The notes: a model not told the origin generated them from the letters alone. DNA of 64,000 nucleotides from Actinobacillus arthritidis (GCF_029774155.1 NZ_CP103833.1:992001-1056000); one strand, 5' to 3'. Shown: positions 10,395 to 19,418, counted from the stretch's first letter. Made by a program: numbers and translations.

Positions 10395-10740
10395 AGAAAA
10401 TCCTTAGTTAAATTTTTTTGCGAACATAAAAGATTTTTAGCCTAATTTGAAATAACAAAATCTACATTCTTATAACTAATAGATGATATATATTACAATT
10501 TTGTAAATTAATGTCCACCAACCATAAAAATCCCATAACCCACAAAAGATTAAAATCTTATAAATTAAATATAAATAGTTTTTATCACTAAATATACAAA
10601 AAATAATCAAATTATATTCTAAGTAGAAATAAAATTTTAGCTAGATCACAAAATTGACATTTTCAGCTTGTTTCTGATGAGAAGAAGATTATGATCCGCG
10701 AAAAATTTTTATAAATCTAACTTTTAAATAGGAGAATCTT
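10395..10740. promoter_or_regulatory. Divergent intergenic region, 346 bases, with a candidate CRP site
   Basis: A very AT-rich spacer between the DppA-like gene (minus) and sdaC (plus). At 10632-10653, AAATTTTAGCTAGATCACAA matches the CRP consensus at about 16 of 22 positions, with one perfect TCACA half-site. It directly precedes a TTGACA element at 10654-10659. No convincing -10 follows at normal spacing. Serine catabolism is a plausible CRP target. I see no ORF here. Confidence 0.4.
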
Positions 10741-11969
10741 ATGGCTACGCCATCTAATCGTTTTTCCCTTACTTGGGTACTCAATCTCTTTGGTACTGCT
10801 GTGGGTGCGGGAGTTTTATTTTTACCGATCAATGCCGGTATGAGTGGTTTTTATCCATTAATTATTATGACCTTATTAGTTGGACCGATGACTTATCTCG
10901 CACACCGAGGACTGGCTCGTTTCGTACTTTCTTCAAGTAAACCGGGTAGTGATATTACCAATGTAGTACGTGAACATTTCGGTGAAAATGCCGGTAAATT
11001 TATTACCTTGCTCTATTTCTTTGCCATCTTCCCGATTCTCTTAATTTATGGCGTAGGTATCACCAATACGGTCGGTTCATTTATTGAAAACCAATTACAT
11101 ATGGCAGTACCGCCTCGTGCTCTACTCTCTGGTGTATTAATTGCGGTAATGATTAGTGTGATGTTACTTAGCGAACAAGCGATGTTAAAAATCACCACTT
11201 ACTTAGTTTACCCATTAGTATTAATTCTATTCGGTTTATCTATTTACCTGATTCCGGAATGGAACGGTGCGGCATTACAACAAATGCCAAGTACAGGAGA
11301 TTTCTTAACCACTTTATGGCTAACGATTCCGGTCTTAGTATTTGCATTTAACCATTCACCGGCAATTTCATCTTTTGCACTTTCACAACAAAAACATTAT
11401 CAAGATCCGCAAAAAACTGAAGTTGAATCAAGCAAAGTATTACGTTCAACCGCAATAATCTTAGTGTTATTCGTTATGTTCTTCGTTTTCAGTTGTGTAT
11501 TAACGCTAACACCTGAAGAATTAGCACAAGCGAAAGCACAAAATATTTCAATTTTGTCTTACTTAGCCAATAAATTCGATAACCCGATTATTTCTTACTT
11601 TGGACCTTTCGTAGCATTCTTAGCTATCGGCGCTCATTCTTCGGTCACTACTTAGGTGCACGTGAAGGTTTAGAAGGTTTAGTGAATCAGTTACGTGATA
11701 AACCGATTGAATCAGCAAAATTCAAAAAAATTACTGCGGTTATCTTCTTTATCACGTTATGGATTGTCGCAACAATCAACCCAAGTATTCTTGGTTTCAT
11801 TGAAAGCTTAGGCGGTCCGATTATTGCGATGATTCTGTTTATTATGCCTGTATATGCAATTTATACCGTGCCGGCATTAGCTAAATATAAAGGCAATATT
11901 GTCAGCAATCTTTTTGTGGTTGTAATGGGTACCATCGCTATTTCAGCAATAGTGTACGGATTACTGTAA
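10741..11969 (+). CDS. sdaC: Serine transporter, HAAAP family (SdaC); one frameshift in this sequence
   Basis: The frame starts [33 protein letters not shown], an HAAAP amino-acid permease N-terminus. About 11 membrane segments follow over about 409 residues. The frame is lost near 11633 and resumes as [14 protein letters not shown] to 11969. One missing base (ggcXgctca, restoring GCAGC) mends it. The protein imports L-serine with protons. sdaA follows 92 bases later, so import and deamination are coordinated. AGGAGA is a good ribosome site. Since the protein reads well on both sides, I regard the break as a likely sequence error. Confidence 0.88.
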
Positions 11970-12061
11970 TCGCTGTATAATCCGCCATTCGAATTTTCAG
12001 GCAACAAACGCTATCTTCTTCTGTTTGTTGCCTATCCCTCTTTTTATTGTGTGTGAATTTT

Positions 12062-13440
12062 ATGATTAGCGTATTTGATATTTTTAAAGTGGGTATCGGC
12101 CCTTCAAGTTCCCATACTGTAGGTCCGATGAAAGCGGCTAAACAATTTATTAATGAATTGCTGGCTCGCAAACTTTTGGCAAAAACCGACCGCTTGCAGG
12201 CTGATATTTATGGTTCTCTAGCCCTAACCGGTCGAGGTCATAGCACCGATATTGCGGTAGTAATGGGCTTAATGGGCTATTTACCCGATAATGTGGATAT
12301 TGAACGCATTGATAGTGTTATCGAACAAGTGAAGCAAGAAAGCAAATTAGTTGTTGCTGAAGCTGTACCTGCAATGGCAAAAACTATCACTTTCGATTTC
12401 TATAAAGATATGCCTTTTCATTACGATTTCTTACCTCGTCATGAAAACGGAATGATTTTAAAAGCCTTTGAAGGTGAAACGCTATTATTCGAAAAAACGT
12501 TCTATTCTATTGGTGGCGGTTTTATTGTTGATGATGAAAATTTTGACAGCCAAGCAGACGATACAGTATCTGTACCGTTTCCTTATAAAAACGCAGAAGA
12601 TTTACTCAAACACTGTAAAGAACAAGGTTTGCCACTTTCAAGTTTAGTATGGAAAAACGAAGCCGCTCTGCGTCCAAAACAAGAAATTTCAGATTATCTG
12701 GCAAAAATTTGGAAAACGATGGAAGACTGTATCCAACACGGTTTACATACGGAAGGTTTATTACCCGGTCCATTAAAAGTGGTACGCCGTGCTCCGTCTT
12801 TACGCAGAACATTAGAAGCGACCAGCAAATTTAATACTGACCCAATGCAAATTATTGACTGGGTAAATATGTTTGCATTGGCGGTAAATGAAGAAAATGC
12901 GGCAGGTGGACGTGTTGTTACAGCTCCTACTAATGGTGCTTGCGGTATTGTACCGGCGGTTTTAGCTTACTATCAGCAATTTATTGCCCCTCTCAATCAA
13001 GAAACAATTGAGCGTTATTTATTAGCGTGTAGCGTTGTCGGTACACTATATAAAATGAATGCGTCTATTTCCGGTGCGGAAGTAGGCTGTCAAGGTGAAG
13101 TTGGTGTGGCTTGTTCGATGGCGTGACCGGTTTAACCGAAATTATGGGCGGAAGTCCGGATCAAGTTTGTATCGCCGCTGAAATTGCAATGGAACATAAC
13201 CTCGGTTTAACCTGCGACCCTGTAGGCGGACAAGTACAAGTACCTTGTATCGAACGTAATGCGATTGCTTCGGTTAAGGCGATCAATGCAAGTCGTATGG
13301 CTTTACGTCTTACCTCACAACCTCGCGTGACTTTAGATAAAGTGATCGAAACGATGTACGAAACCGGTAAAGATATGAATGCTAAATACCGTGAAACTTC
13401 AACCGGTGGTTTAGCCATTAAAATTTTACCTTGTGATTAA
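12062..13440 (+). CDS. sdaA: L-serine ammonia-lyase, iron-sulfur type; one frameshift in this sequence
   Basis: The protein (about 459 residues) deaminates serine to pyruvate and ammonia using a 4Fe-4S cluster. The start [22 protein letters not shown] is the family N-terminus, so ATG 12062 is chosen over the upstream in-frame ATG at 12047. Cluster cysteines are visible in ACGIVP, LACSVVG and [14 protein letters not shown]. The frame breaks near 13124, just after GVACSMA, and resumes in [14 protein letters not shown]. One base is missing in a stretch that in homologues encodes Ala-Ala-Ala. It follows sdaC in one operon. Confidence 0.9.
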
Positions 13441-13488
13441 GCATTGTATTTGACAACAAGTGATTAACCACTTATGATTTGAAGAATT

Positions 13489-13505
13489 GAGCGGATGAAC
13501 CGCTC
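13489..13505. terminator. Short hairpin downstream of sdaA, weak terminator
   Basis: GAGCGG and CCGCTC pair around ATGAA. Only mixed AT sequence follows on each side, so termination would be weak. It lies between sdaA and the oppositely oriented 19-residue ORF. Confidence 0.4.
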
Positions 13506-13522
13506 AGTTGAGTTATTTCTTA

Positions 13523-13582
13523 TTAGTAAGCTGGGGAGCTCAAGACTAACAAGAAAATAACTAGGATAATGTATTTAAACAT
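13523..13582 (-). CDS. Membrane peptide of 19 residues
   Basis: An unlisted ORF encoding MFKYIILVIFLLVLSSPAY, almost entirely a hydrophobic helix. Ribosome site AGAGGAT lies 5-7 bases before the ATG. A near-consensus promoter (13659-13687) sits upstream on the same strand and gives a leader of about 70 bases containing two hairpins. Promoter, structured leader, ribosome site and ORF all in order make it a credible gene. Function is unknown. It could also be the peptide part of a dual-function small RNA. Confidence 0.55.
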   Translation of the reverse strand: MFKYIILVIFLLVLSSPAY

Positions 13583-13600
13583 TTGGTTATCCTCTTCAAA

Positions 13601-13652
13601 GTTGGTGGGATTAAAGGTCACCACCAGCTCGTTTTAGCTTTATTGCTAAAAC
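13601..13652 (-). ncRNA. Structured 5' leader of the 19-residue ORF
   Basis: Two hairpins occupy the leader: GTTTTAGC/GCTAAAAC (13631-13652), at the predicted transcript start, and TGGTGG/CCACCA (13603-13626), ending about 20 bases before the ATG. Neither is followed by a T-run, so they look like stability or translation-control structures. Confidence 0.4.
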
Positions 13653-13658
13653 TTGTAA

Positions 13659-13687
13659 ATTATAGTAAAGACAGTATGTTTTTACAA
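13659..13687 (-). promoter_or_regulatory. Sigma-70 promoter for the 19-residue ORF
   Basis: On the minus strand, TTGTAA (-35) is separated by 17 bases from a perfect TATAAT (-10). The transcript should start near 13652. Confidence 0.65.
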
Positions 13688-13699
13688 CCAACAAAAAAA

Positions 13700-13731
13700 C
13701 CTCGAATATCACTATTCGAGGTTTTGTTTTT
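13700..13731. terminator. Strong bidirectional intrinsic terminator
   Basis: CCTCGAATA and TATTCGAGG form a perfect 9-bp stem with a TCAC loop. TTTTGTTTTT follows on the plus strand and a T-run follows on the minus strand. It separates the sdaA side from the small secreted-protein genes. Confidence 0.88.
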
Positions 13732-13763
13732 CTTGCCGTCTCGCCAATCAATTTAAAAATCGA

Positions 13764-13928
13764 TCATTTCTCACACCGATTAATATACTTACCGGCCCTA
13801 GCACAATCATCAGATTTGTTAAGTGGATATTTACAATTTGCTTTACAAGGATAAGTTTGCACTCTATCAATATGGCTAAAAGTAAAATTTGAAGCCAATA
13901 TCCCCAGCAATAAAACCCACCGTTTCAT
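13764..13928 (-). CDS. Small secreted Cys-containing protein, 54 residues
   Basis: An unlisted ORF. The N-terminus MKRWVLLLGILASNFTFS is a signal peptide. The mature part has four cysteines (C28, C32, C42, C52) in YPCKANCKYPL...DDCARAG...NRCEK, suggesting disulfides in the periplasm or outside. Its ATG follows the stop of the preceding DUF3761-like gene with no gap (TAGATG), so the two are translationally coupled. I do not recognise the family. The small pair diverges from a phage-type regulator, suggesting an acquired cassette. Confidence 0.6.
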   Translation of the reverse strand: MKRWVLLLGILASNFTFSHIDRVQTYPCKANCKYPLNKSDDCARAGKYINRCEK

Positions 13929-14099
13929 CTAACGATACACTCCCCCATGCCCAGAACAAGTACCAGTTCCGCTTGATGATGAATAACTCCCATCACGACA
14001 AGTTGACTTGATATTCGGATCATATGGATTACGAGTGGTATATGCCATCGTTGAGATTGAAGATACTAATAAAATAGTTGCAATTACTGTTTTAAACAT
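13929..14099 (-). CDS. DUF3761-like small secreted protein, 56 residues
   Basis: An unlisted ORF with ribosome site GAGGGA 6-7 bases before ATG 14099. A signal peptide covers MFKTVIATILLVSSISTMA. The mature part contains CRDGSYSSSSGTGTCSGHGG, close to the DUF3761 signature (Cys, DG, then CSGHGGV). Function of that family is unknown. It is often found in phage-like or accessory regions. It is the first gene of a two-gene unit read away from the regulator at 14218, with a palindromic site in between. Confidence 0.7.
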   Translation of the reverse strand: MFKTVIATILLVSSISTMAYTTRNPYDPNIKSTCRDGSYSSSSGTGTCSGHGGVYR

Positions 14100-14126
14100 T
14101 GTCATTCCCTCATAAATTAAAACGAA

Positions 14127-14217
14127 GTTAAATCAGTCAATGATTTAACCATTTTAGTTTAAAACAAACCAATTCAGTTTACAATATATTTTGTAGTTCA
14201 AGCATAATTTATGAACT
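14127..14217. promoter_or_regulatory. Divergent operator/promoter region of the regulator cassette
   Basis: GTTAAATCA and TGATTTAAC (14127-14149) form a perfect 9-bp inverted repeat with a 5-base spacer, a good operator for a dimeric phage-type repressor. A second, weaker repeat AGTTCA/TGAACT spans 14195-14217. A -10-like CATAAT (14203-14208) ends 9 bases before the regulator ATG, which would give an essentially leaderless mRNA. No ribosome site is visible, as for many phage repressors. Confidence 0.55.
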
Positions 14218-14574
14218 ATGAAAATTAAAACAGATAAAGAAAGATTTAGTGAACGCTTAAAATTTGCCTTAAGCGTAGCCTATCCTAAAGGCTTAAAAAC
14301 AAGTCAGATTGCTATAAAATTTAACTTACAATATGCTGAACAACCGATCACTCAACAAGCTGTCCATAAATGGCTAAACGGATTAGCTATTCCTTCTCAG
14401 GATAAAATAGAAACTTTAGCAAATTGGTTAAATGTGAAACCGGAGTGGTTAAGATATGGTGTTGCGGATGAGCAGGAATTTCAATCAACTGATGAAATTT
14501 TATCCCGTCTTATTCAAGGGCTATCAGAACAGCAAAAAACAGTTTTGATTAATTTAATTACATCATTCAAATAG
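14218..14574 (+). CDS. Helix-turn-helix (XRE/CI-like) transcriptional regulator
   Basis: A 118-residue DNA-binding protein. The HTH lies in about residues 10-75: FSERLKFAL..., KTSQIAIKFN, then a recognition helix in ITQQAVHKWLNGLAIPSQDKIETLANWLNVKPEWLRYG. This arrangement with a NWLNVKPEWLRYG end is typical of lambdoid-type repressors and related Pasteurellaceae regulators. There is no protease-sensitive C-terminal domain. It diverges from two small secreted-protein genes and probably controls them and itself through the palindrome at 14127. It is followed by its own terminator. Confidence 0.8.
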   Translation: MKIKTDKERFSERLKFALSVAYPKGLKTSQIAIKFNLQYAEQPITQQAVHKWLNGLAIPSQDKIETLANWLNVKPEWLRYGVADEQEFQSTDEILSRLIQGLSEQQKTVLINLITSFK

Positions 14575-14586
14575 ATAATATTAAAT

Positions 14587-14617
14587 GGGCAGACACAATG
14601 GTCTGCCCTTATCTTTT
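14587..14617 (+). terminator. Intrinsic terminator after the HTH regulator
   Basis: GGGCAGAC and GTCTGCCC form a perfect 8-bp stem with loop ACAATG, followed by TTATCTTTT. Confidence 0.8.
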
Positions 14618-14636
14618 ATAGTATCAATGCTTCAAA

Positions 14637-16640
14637 TCATTCAACTTTTGATCCTTTCAACAATTTTCGTATCCAAGTGCGATTTGGGCTAAGTACGTGC
14701 CAAATATCTTCGCTAATAGGTAACGGTTCATGACAAATCAGGCTTGCCAACAGTTCGCCTAATAACGGTGCAGTAGTTAGGCCTCGAGAAGCTAAGCCGT
14801 TTACCATATATAAATTTGCAAAATTTTCTGCATTTTCAACCGCTTGTTTGCGACGGAGCTGATTATACAAATTCTGATATTGTACTTTTTGAACTCTAAA
14901 ATTCGGCATTTTCCCAACCATCGGCACACGATCTCGCAGTGCGGCTCTCACCCCTTGTTTAGCTAAATTTTGCGAAAGATCGATATTGCCCGTCCAATCA
15001 CAAGCGGTCAAATTTTGCTGAAGTTTTGCTACATTCTCGTGATGTTCTTCCAAAGAGAAATCTGTTTCGGCATTATCACGTACATGGCTGGCACCAATAC
15101 AATGGGTATTCGCTTTAGAAACCGGTGTCAAATAACCGTCATAACACACCACACATTTTAACTGCTGTAAAGCCGGTGTGGTCGGAATCTGGCTCACTTG
15201 CCCACGCACCGGATACAGCGGTATCCCTTGAGCTTGCTGAAATTGCGTGAGAGTATGTCCATTTGCCAGCACTAAAATCTGATGACTGAACGTTTCACCA
15301 TTGTACTGCCAATGCCACTTCCCTGCACTAAATTGCGGATCTTTTACTTCGTGATTTAACACAATTTGTAATCCTTTTGCCTGTAAATAAGCAAAAGTGC
15401 CTTGTACAAACTGTATCGGCGATAACCAACCGCTTTGTGGCATAAATGCACCACCGTTCGGCACTTTTAGCCCGATTTTTTCGCTTAACTCAGTCGCATC
15501 ACATAGCTTAAACAAACTATCATCATTGGTTTGCAAAGCCATTTTTTCCAATTTCTTCGCCGTTTTATCGTTATAGGCATATAACGCAACACCGGTTAAG
15601 GCGTGTTCAAACTCAGCAAGCGGTTCAATTTGTGTCAAACGTTGCAATGCATAGTCAAAACAATGCACATAAAAACGGATATTACGCTCATCATCGTCAC
15701 TCAGTTGCGGATAAATCGCACCTTGTAAATTGCCGGAAGCATTTTGTGCCAACGCATTATCTTTGCAATAAAGCGTGACTTTTTTACCTTTTTCAAGTAA
15801 GGATAATGCAACAAACAAACTGGCGACACCGCCACCGACAATCGCAATATCATTTGCTTCTGTTTGTGGATCGCTATAAAAATATGGATAATTTACCTGT
15901 ATAGTTTCGCTTTGTTGCGGTTTTTCACCCCACAGCATTTCTCGTTTTTTACCAAAGCCTTTGCGTTTTTTGACCTCAAATCCGACCGCTTGTAAGCCCT
16001 TTCTTACCGCACTTGCGGCAGTAAAGGTCGCAAAACTGCCGCCATTTTTCGTTAAACGGAACATTTGACGATAAAGCGTTTCATTCCACATTTCCGGATT
16101 TTTATCCGGTGAAAAGCCGTCTAAAAACCACGCATCAATTTGATTGCTATATAAATCGCCTAATTGCGGTAAGTTCTCCAACATATCGCCAAACCACACA
16201 TCAAGATAGATTTGCTCAAAATGATAACGCTGACAACCGGTTTGGCGAGGTCGCCAACAAGCGGTCATTCTCTGTGAAAGTTTTGCAAATTGCGGGTAAT
16301 TTTTATGAACGGTCGTTAATTGCTCAGAAGTGAGGGGAAATTTTTCAAACGAAATAAAATATAAACGCTTAAGTTTACTATTGGGAAACTCACTTAAAAA
16401 CTGCTGAAATTTATCGGCAACCGCTAAAAAATTCAGTCCGGTACCAAAACCGGTTTCGGCAATCACAAAAGATTCGGCATTGTGTGCTTGCCATTTTTGC
16501 CAAAGCCGATTACCTTCTTGGAAAACATAATAACTTTCTTCAAGACCGTCTTGAGTGGAAAAGTAAATATCGTCGAATTGTTCGGAAACGGGGGTATGAT
16601 TTGAATTGAAAGAAAGAGATGCAAAGCTGAGTTTGTTCAT
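14637..16640 (-). CDS. mnmC: Bifunctional tRNA 5-methylaminomethyl-2-thiouridine biosynthesis protein MnmC
   Basis: About 667 residues with two enzymes fused. The N-terminal methyltransferase domain (about 1-240) has the SAM motif IAETGFGTGLNFLA and the DAWFLDGFSPDKNPEMWN motif. The C-terminal FAD oxidoreductase begins near residue 266 with the nucleotide-binding motif IAIVGGGVASLFVALSLLEKG and ends with the FAD site NGLASRGLTTAPLLGELLA. It completes mnm5s2U at the tRNA wobble position. Homologues begin MNKLSFASLSFN, so ATG 16640 is preferred over the in-frame ATG at 16688, which reads through an intergenic repeat. Two uptake signals (15000, 16257) lie inside the gene. Confidence 0.95.
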   Translation of the reverse strand: MNKLSFASLSFNSNHTPVSEQFDDIYFSTQDGLEESYYVFQEGNRLWQKWQAHNAESFVIAETGFGTGLNFLAVADKFQQFLSEFPNSKLKRLYFISFEKFPLTSEQLTTVHKNYPQFAKLSQRMTACWRPRQTGCQRYHFEQIYLDVWFGDMLENLPQLGDLYSNQIDAWFLDGFSPDKNPEMWNETLYRQMFRLTKNGGSFATFTAASAVRKGLQAVGFEVKKRKGFGKKREMLWGEKPQQSETIQVNYPYFYSDPQTEANDIAIVGGGVASLFVALSLLEKGKKVTLYCKDNALAQNASGNLQGAIYPQLSDDDERNIRFYVHCFDYALQRLTQIEPLAEFEHALTGVALYAYNDKTAKKLEKMALQTNDDSLFKLCDATELSEKIGLKVPNGGAFMPQSGWLSPIQFVQGTFAYLQAKGLQIVLNHEVKDPQFSAGKWHWQYNGETFSHQILVLANGHTLTQFQQAQGIPLYPVRGQVSQIPTTPALQQLKCVVCYDGYLTPVSKANTHCIGASHVRDNAETDFSLEEHHENVAKLQQNLTACDWTGNIDLSQNLAKQGVRAALRDRVPMVGKMPNFRVQKVQYQNLYNQLRRKQAVENAENFANLYMVNGLASRGLTTAPLLGELLASLICHEPLPISEDIWHVLSPNRTWIRKLLKGSKVE

Positions 16641-16646
16641 AATATT

Positions 16647-16712
16647 GACCACAGAATATACGGAAAGCACGGAAGTTACTGATAACATTCTGTGCTTTCC
16701 GTGCTTTTCCGC
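16647..16712. repeat. CCGTG-type palindromic intergenic repeat, copy A
   Basis: Contains ACCACAGAATATACGGAAAG with CACGGAA, then an inverted part with CTGTGCTTTCCGTGC. It shares the CACGG/CCGTG building block and ACCAC...end with copies near 23754, 30690 and 31815. Confidence 0.5.
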
Positions 16713-16721
16713 AGTAACAGA

Positions 16722-16802
16722 TTAGAAGATATTGTAAGCGAAAACTACGATCATACCTAATGCCGCTACAACAGTCATCATTGAATAACCTAAAGTACCC
16801 AT
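16722..16802 (-). CDS. Small single-pass membrane protein, 26 residues
   Basis: An unlisted ORF with ribosome site GAGAGGAC 4-5 bases before ATG 16802. The peptide begins MGTLGYSMMTVVAALGMIVV and ends in FAYNIF; residues about 7-24 form one hydrophobic helix. It sits alone between mnmC and trpC on the same strand. The S-x-x-T...LG-x-IV pattern loosely recalls E. coli YnhF, but the similarity is too weak to name it. Confidence 0.6.
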   Translation of the reverse strand: MGTLGYSMMTVVAALGMIVVFAYNIF

Positions 16803-16850
16803 TTTGTCCTCTCTTTGTTAAATATTATTGATCAAAGTCTATCACACTTC

Positions 16851-18261
16851 TTAGGCTTTGAGAATTTTCTCCGCACAAGCGGTGATTTTTGCTAAATCTT
16901 TTACGCCTTTATGCTGTTCTACACCGGAATTGAGATCGACACCTAAACAACCTTGCGTGAGTGCCTGCTTGATATTTTCAACCGAAATCCCACCGGCAAG
17001 CATTGCTTTTTGTTTTAATTCATTCGGAATGAGTCGCCAGTTAAATGTTTCACCTGTACCTCCCTGCTTGCGTACCGTTTTTGCTATCAAGAATATAACG
17101 TGCCACTAACGGGTTATCGTGATACTCAACTGTTTCCGCTTGAATATCTACCGAAATTGCCTGCCAGATTTGCGTTTTTCCAGCTAATTTTGCTGAAAGA
17201 TCGGCAATATAGGCCTCATCTTCCGAACCGTGTAATTGCACCGCATATAACTCAAGCTGTTTTGCTATTTTTTCAACAAATTCGACCGCTTGATTTTGGA
17301 ACACACCGACATAACGCAACGGTTCATTCACCACTAATTCTTGTGCTTGGCGTAGTGATAATTGGCGAGGCGAATTTTCAGCAAAAATTAATCCGCCATA
17401 TAAAAAGCCATTCTCATACACTGCTTTTACATCTTGTGGACGGGTTAAACCACACACTTTATTTTCACCGAAAATCACAGAACGTACCGCATTATTTAAA
17501 TCAGTACTGCCCATCAAACTGCTACCGATCAAAAATGCGTGTGCAAACGGCTTAATTGCTTTTACCTGTGAATGATCATAAATACCTGATTCTGAAATCA
17601 AACGGACATCTGCCGAAATTTGATCCTGATATTTTTCTACCAAACGCACAATACGATTCATATCCACCGTCAGCGTATGCAAATCACGGTTATTCACGCC
17701 GATCACTTTTGCGCCCAATGCCAACGCTCGCTCAAATTCTTGCTCGGTACTGGTTTCGGTTAAAACCCCCATACCTAATGAGTGAGCTAAATCCGCCAAT
17801 CTGCGATAAGTTTCGTCATCAACTACCGATAACATCAGCAAAATTGCATCCGCATTTGAATAACGAGCCAAATACACCTGATACGGCGAAATCATAAAAT
17901 CTTTGCATAAGATCGGTTGCGTTGTTTGGCGTTTAACTTGATCAATATAACGAAAATCACCTTGGAAATATTGTTCATCGGTCAGCACAGAAATCACAGA
18001 GGCGTAATGTTTATAGACCTGTGCAATCGCATCCAAATCAAACTCGGCACGAATCAGTCCTTTGGAAGGTGAAGCCTTTTTACACTCTAAAATATACGCA
18101 GGCACTTGGTGCGAAGCTGTCGCTAATGCCGCATAAAAATCTCGGTCAGTATGAACAATTTGATGTTGGAATTGTGAAAGTGGAAATTCTTTTTGTTTTT
18201 GTTCTATCCAAACGGCTTTATCTTGTACGATTTTTTGCAGAATAGTTGGCTGATTTTGCAT
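16851..18261 (-). CDS. trpC: Bifunctional indole-3-glycerol-phosphate synthase/phosphoribosylanthranilate isomerase; one frameshift in this sequence
   Basis: About 469 residues covering two consecutive steps of tryptophan synthesis. The N-terminal IGPS domain starts [21 protein letters not shown] and shows [13 protein letters not shown] (catalytic Lys) and [14 protein letters not shown]. The C-terminal isomerase starts near [18 protein letters not shown] and ends [10 protein letters not shown]...[14 protein letters not shown] 18261 fits homologues better than the upstream ATG at 18318. The frame breaks near 17060, in the NGTQ..GGTGE loop, where GCAAGC should read GCAGC. No other trp gene is next to it here. 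The 83-base gap to the divergent Fic gene holds its promoter. Confidence 0.92.
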
Positions 18262-18345
18262 ATTTTCTCTTTTTATTATGAATTGGTGGATAACACAGAT
18301 AATGGTAGAATACGGCACTTATTTTGATTTATCAATAAATTCACT

Positions 18346-19104
18346 ATGCTGATTACCAAACTTCATAAAATGCGTACTTTGCTTGATAAGCATCGCCCCC
18401 TTAATATCGCCGTAATGAAAAACATTCAAGCAGATTTAATGTTGAAATATAATCAGCAATCCAATGCGATAGAAGGAAATACACTAGATATATTTGAAAC
18501 GTGCGTGTTACTTGAAAGTGGAATTACCGCCAACGGTAAACCATTTAAAGATCATTTAGATATTATTAACCACCAAGAGGCTATTGGTTACTTAACTGAT
18601 CTTGTAAAAGAAAACGCACCACTGACAGAAGCAACAATAAAAAACTTCCACTATTTGTTACTACAAAAAACCGATAATGCACGAGAAGCCGGACAATACC
18701 GAAATGTACCGATAGTCATTAACGGTGCGGAATATCAACCGCCTCAACCTTTTTTAGTTCATCCGCAAATGGAAGAATTAATACATTGGAACCAACAAAA
18801 TCTCAATATATTGGAACCGATAGAACGCATTGCGATGCTACATAACAAATTTGTGGCAATTCACCCTTTTATTGATGGTAATGGACGTACTGGACGTTTA
18901 TTGATGAATTTAGAATTAATGAAAGCCGGTTTCCAAGTGACGATTTTAAAAGCTGAGAATCGAGCTGACTATTATCGTGCATTGGCGTTAGGTGATTTAG
19001 ATAATTATCAACCGATCACAGAATTTATCGCAAAAGCCGTTTATGAAACAATGGAACGTACCTTAAACCTTATTTACCCAAACTGGATTAACGAACTCAA
19101 TTAA
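18346..19104 (+). CDS. Fic-domain protein, class II (probable AMPylase)
   Basis: A 252-residue Fic/DOC protein. The catalytic motif HPFIDGNGRTGR is intact (His about 173), so NMP transfer to a hydroxyl on a target protein is likely. The inhibitory helix motif SNAIEGN at residues 39-45 lies before the Fic core, the class II arrangement in which a Glu blocks ATP until the helix moves. The target is unknown. There is no antitoxin-like partner gene beside it, so it is self-inhibited rather than part of a toxin pair. It starts 84 bases from divergent trpC, and yqcC follows after 2 bases. Confidence 0.9.
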   Translation: MLITKLHKMRTLLDKHRPLNIAVMKNIQADLMLKYNQQSNAIEGNTLDIFETCVLLESGITANGKPFKDHLDIINHQEAIGYLTDLVKENAPLTEATIKNFHYLLLQKTDNAREAGQYRNVPIVINGAEYQPPQPFLVHPQMEELIHWNQQNLNILEPIERIAMLHNKFVAIHPFIDGNGRTGRLLMNLELMKAGFQVTILKAENRADYYRALALGDLDNYQPITEFIAKAVYETMERTLNLIYPNWINELN

Positions 19105-19106
19105 AT

Positions 19107-19418
19107 ATGAAAACCAAAGTTAGACAACACTTAACCGATTTAGAAATTGCATTACGCACACATAAGCAATGGGATGCGGTTGCACCGAGCTTGAAAGATT
19201 TAGCGAATGATCAACCGTTTTGTATCGGAACACTTAGCCCAACGCAATGGCTACAATGGATTTTTATTCCTCGTATGCACGCTCTTTTAGACGCTGGTGC
19301 GGATTTACCCCGCAACTTTTCGATTACGCCTTACTTGGAAGAAGCCCTAAAAGACGAAAGCTATTTAAAAGCGATTCATCAGCCGGTGTTATTGATTGAA
19401 TTATTATTAAAGGACTAA
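19107..19418 (+). CDS. yqcC: YqcC family protein (DUF446)
   Basis: A 103-residue helical protein of unknown function. Family features are WDAVAPSLKDLANDQPFCIGTLSPTQWLQWIFIPRM and the LP-x-NFSITPYLEEA segment. It is directly fused in operon to truC (stop TAA followed at once by the truC ATG), the same pairing as in E. coli, which suggests a role linked to that tRNA pseudouridine synthase. Confidence 0.9.
   Translation: MKTKVRQHLTDLEIALRTHKQWDAVAPSLKDLANDQPFCIGTLSPTQWLQWIFIPRMHALLDAGADLPRNFSITPYLEEALKDESYLKAIHQPVLLIELLLKD

Noticed and set aside
13764..14574. Complete prophage or integrative element around the HTH regulator
   Set aside because: No integrase, structural genes or att-like direct repeats are visible; only a small cassette.
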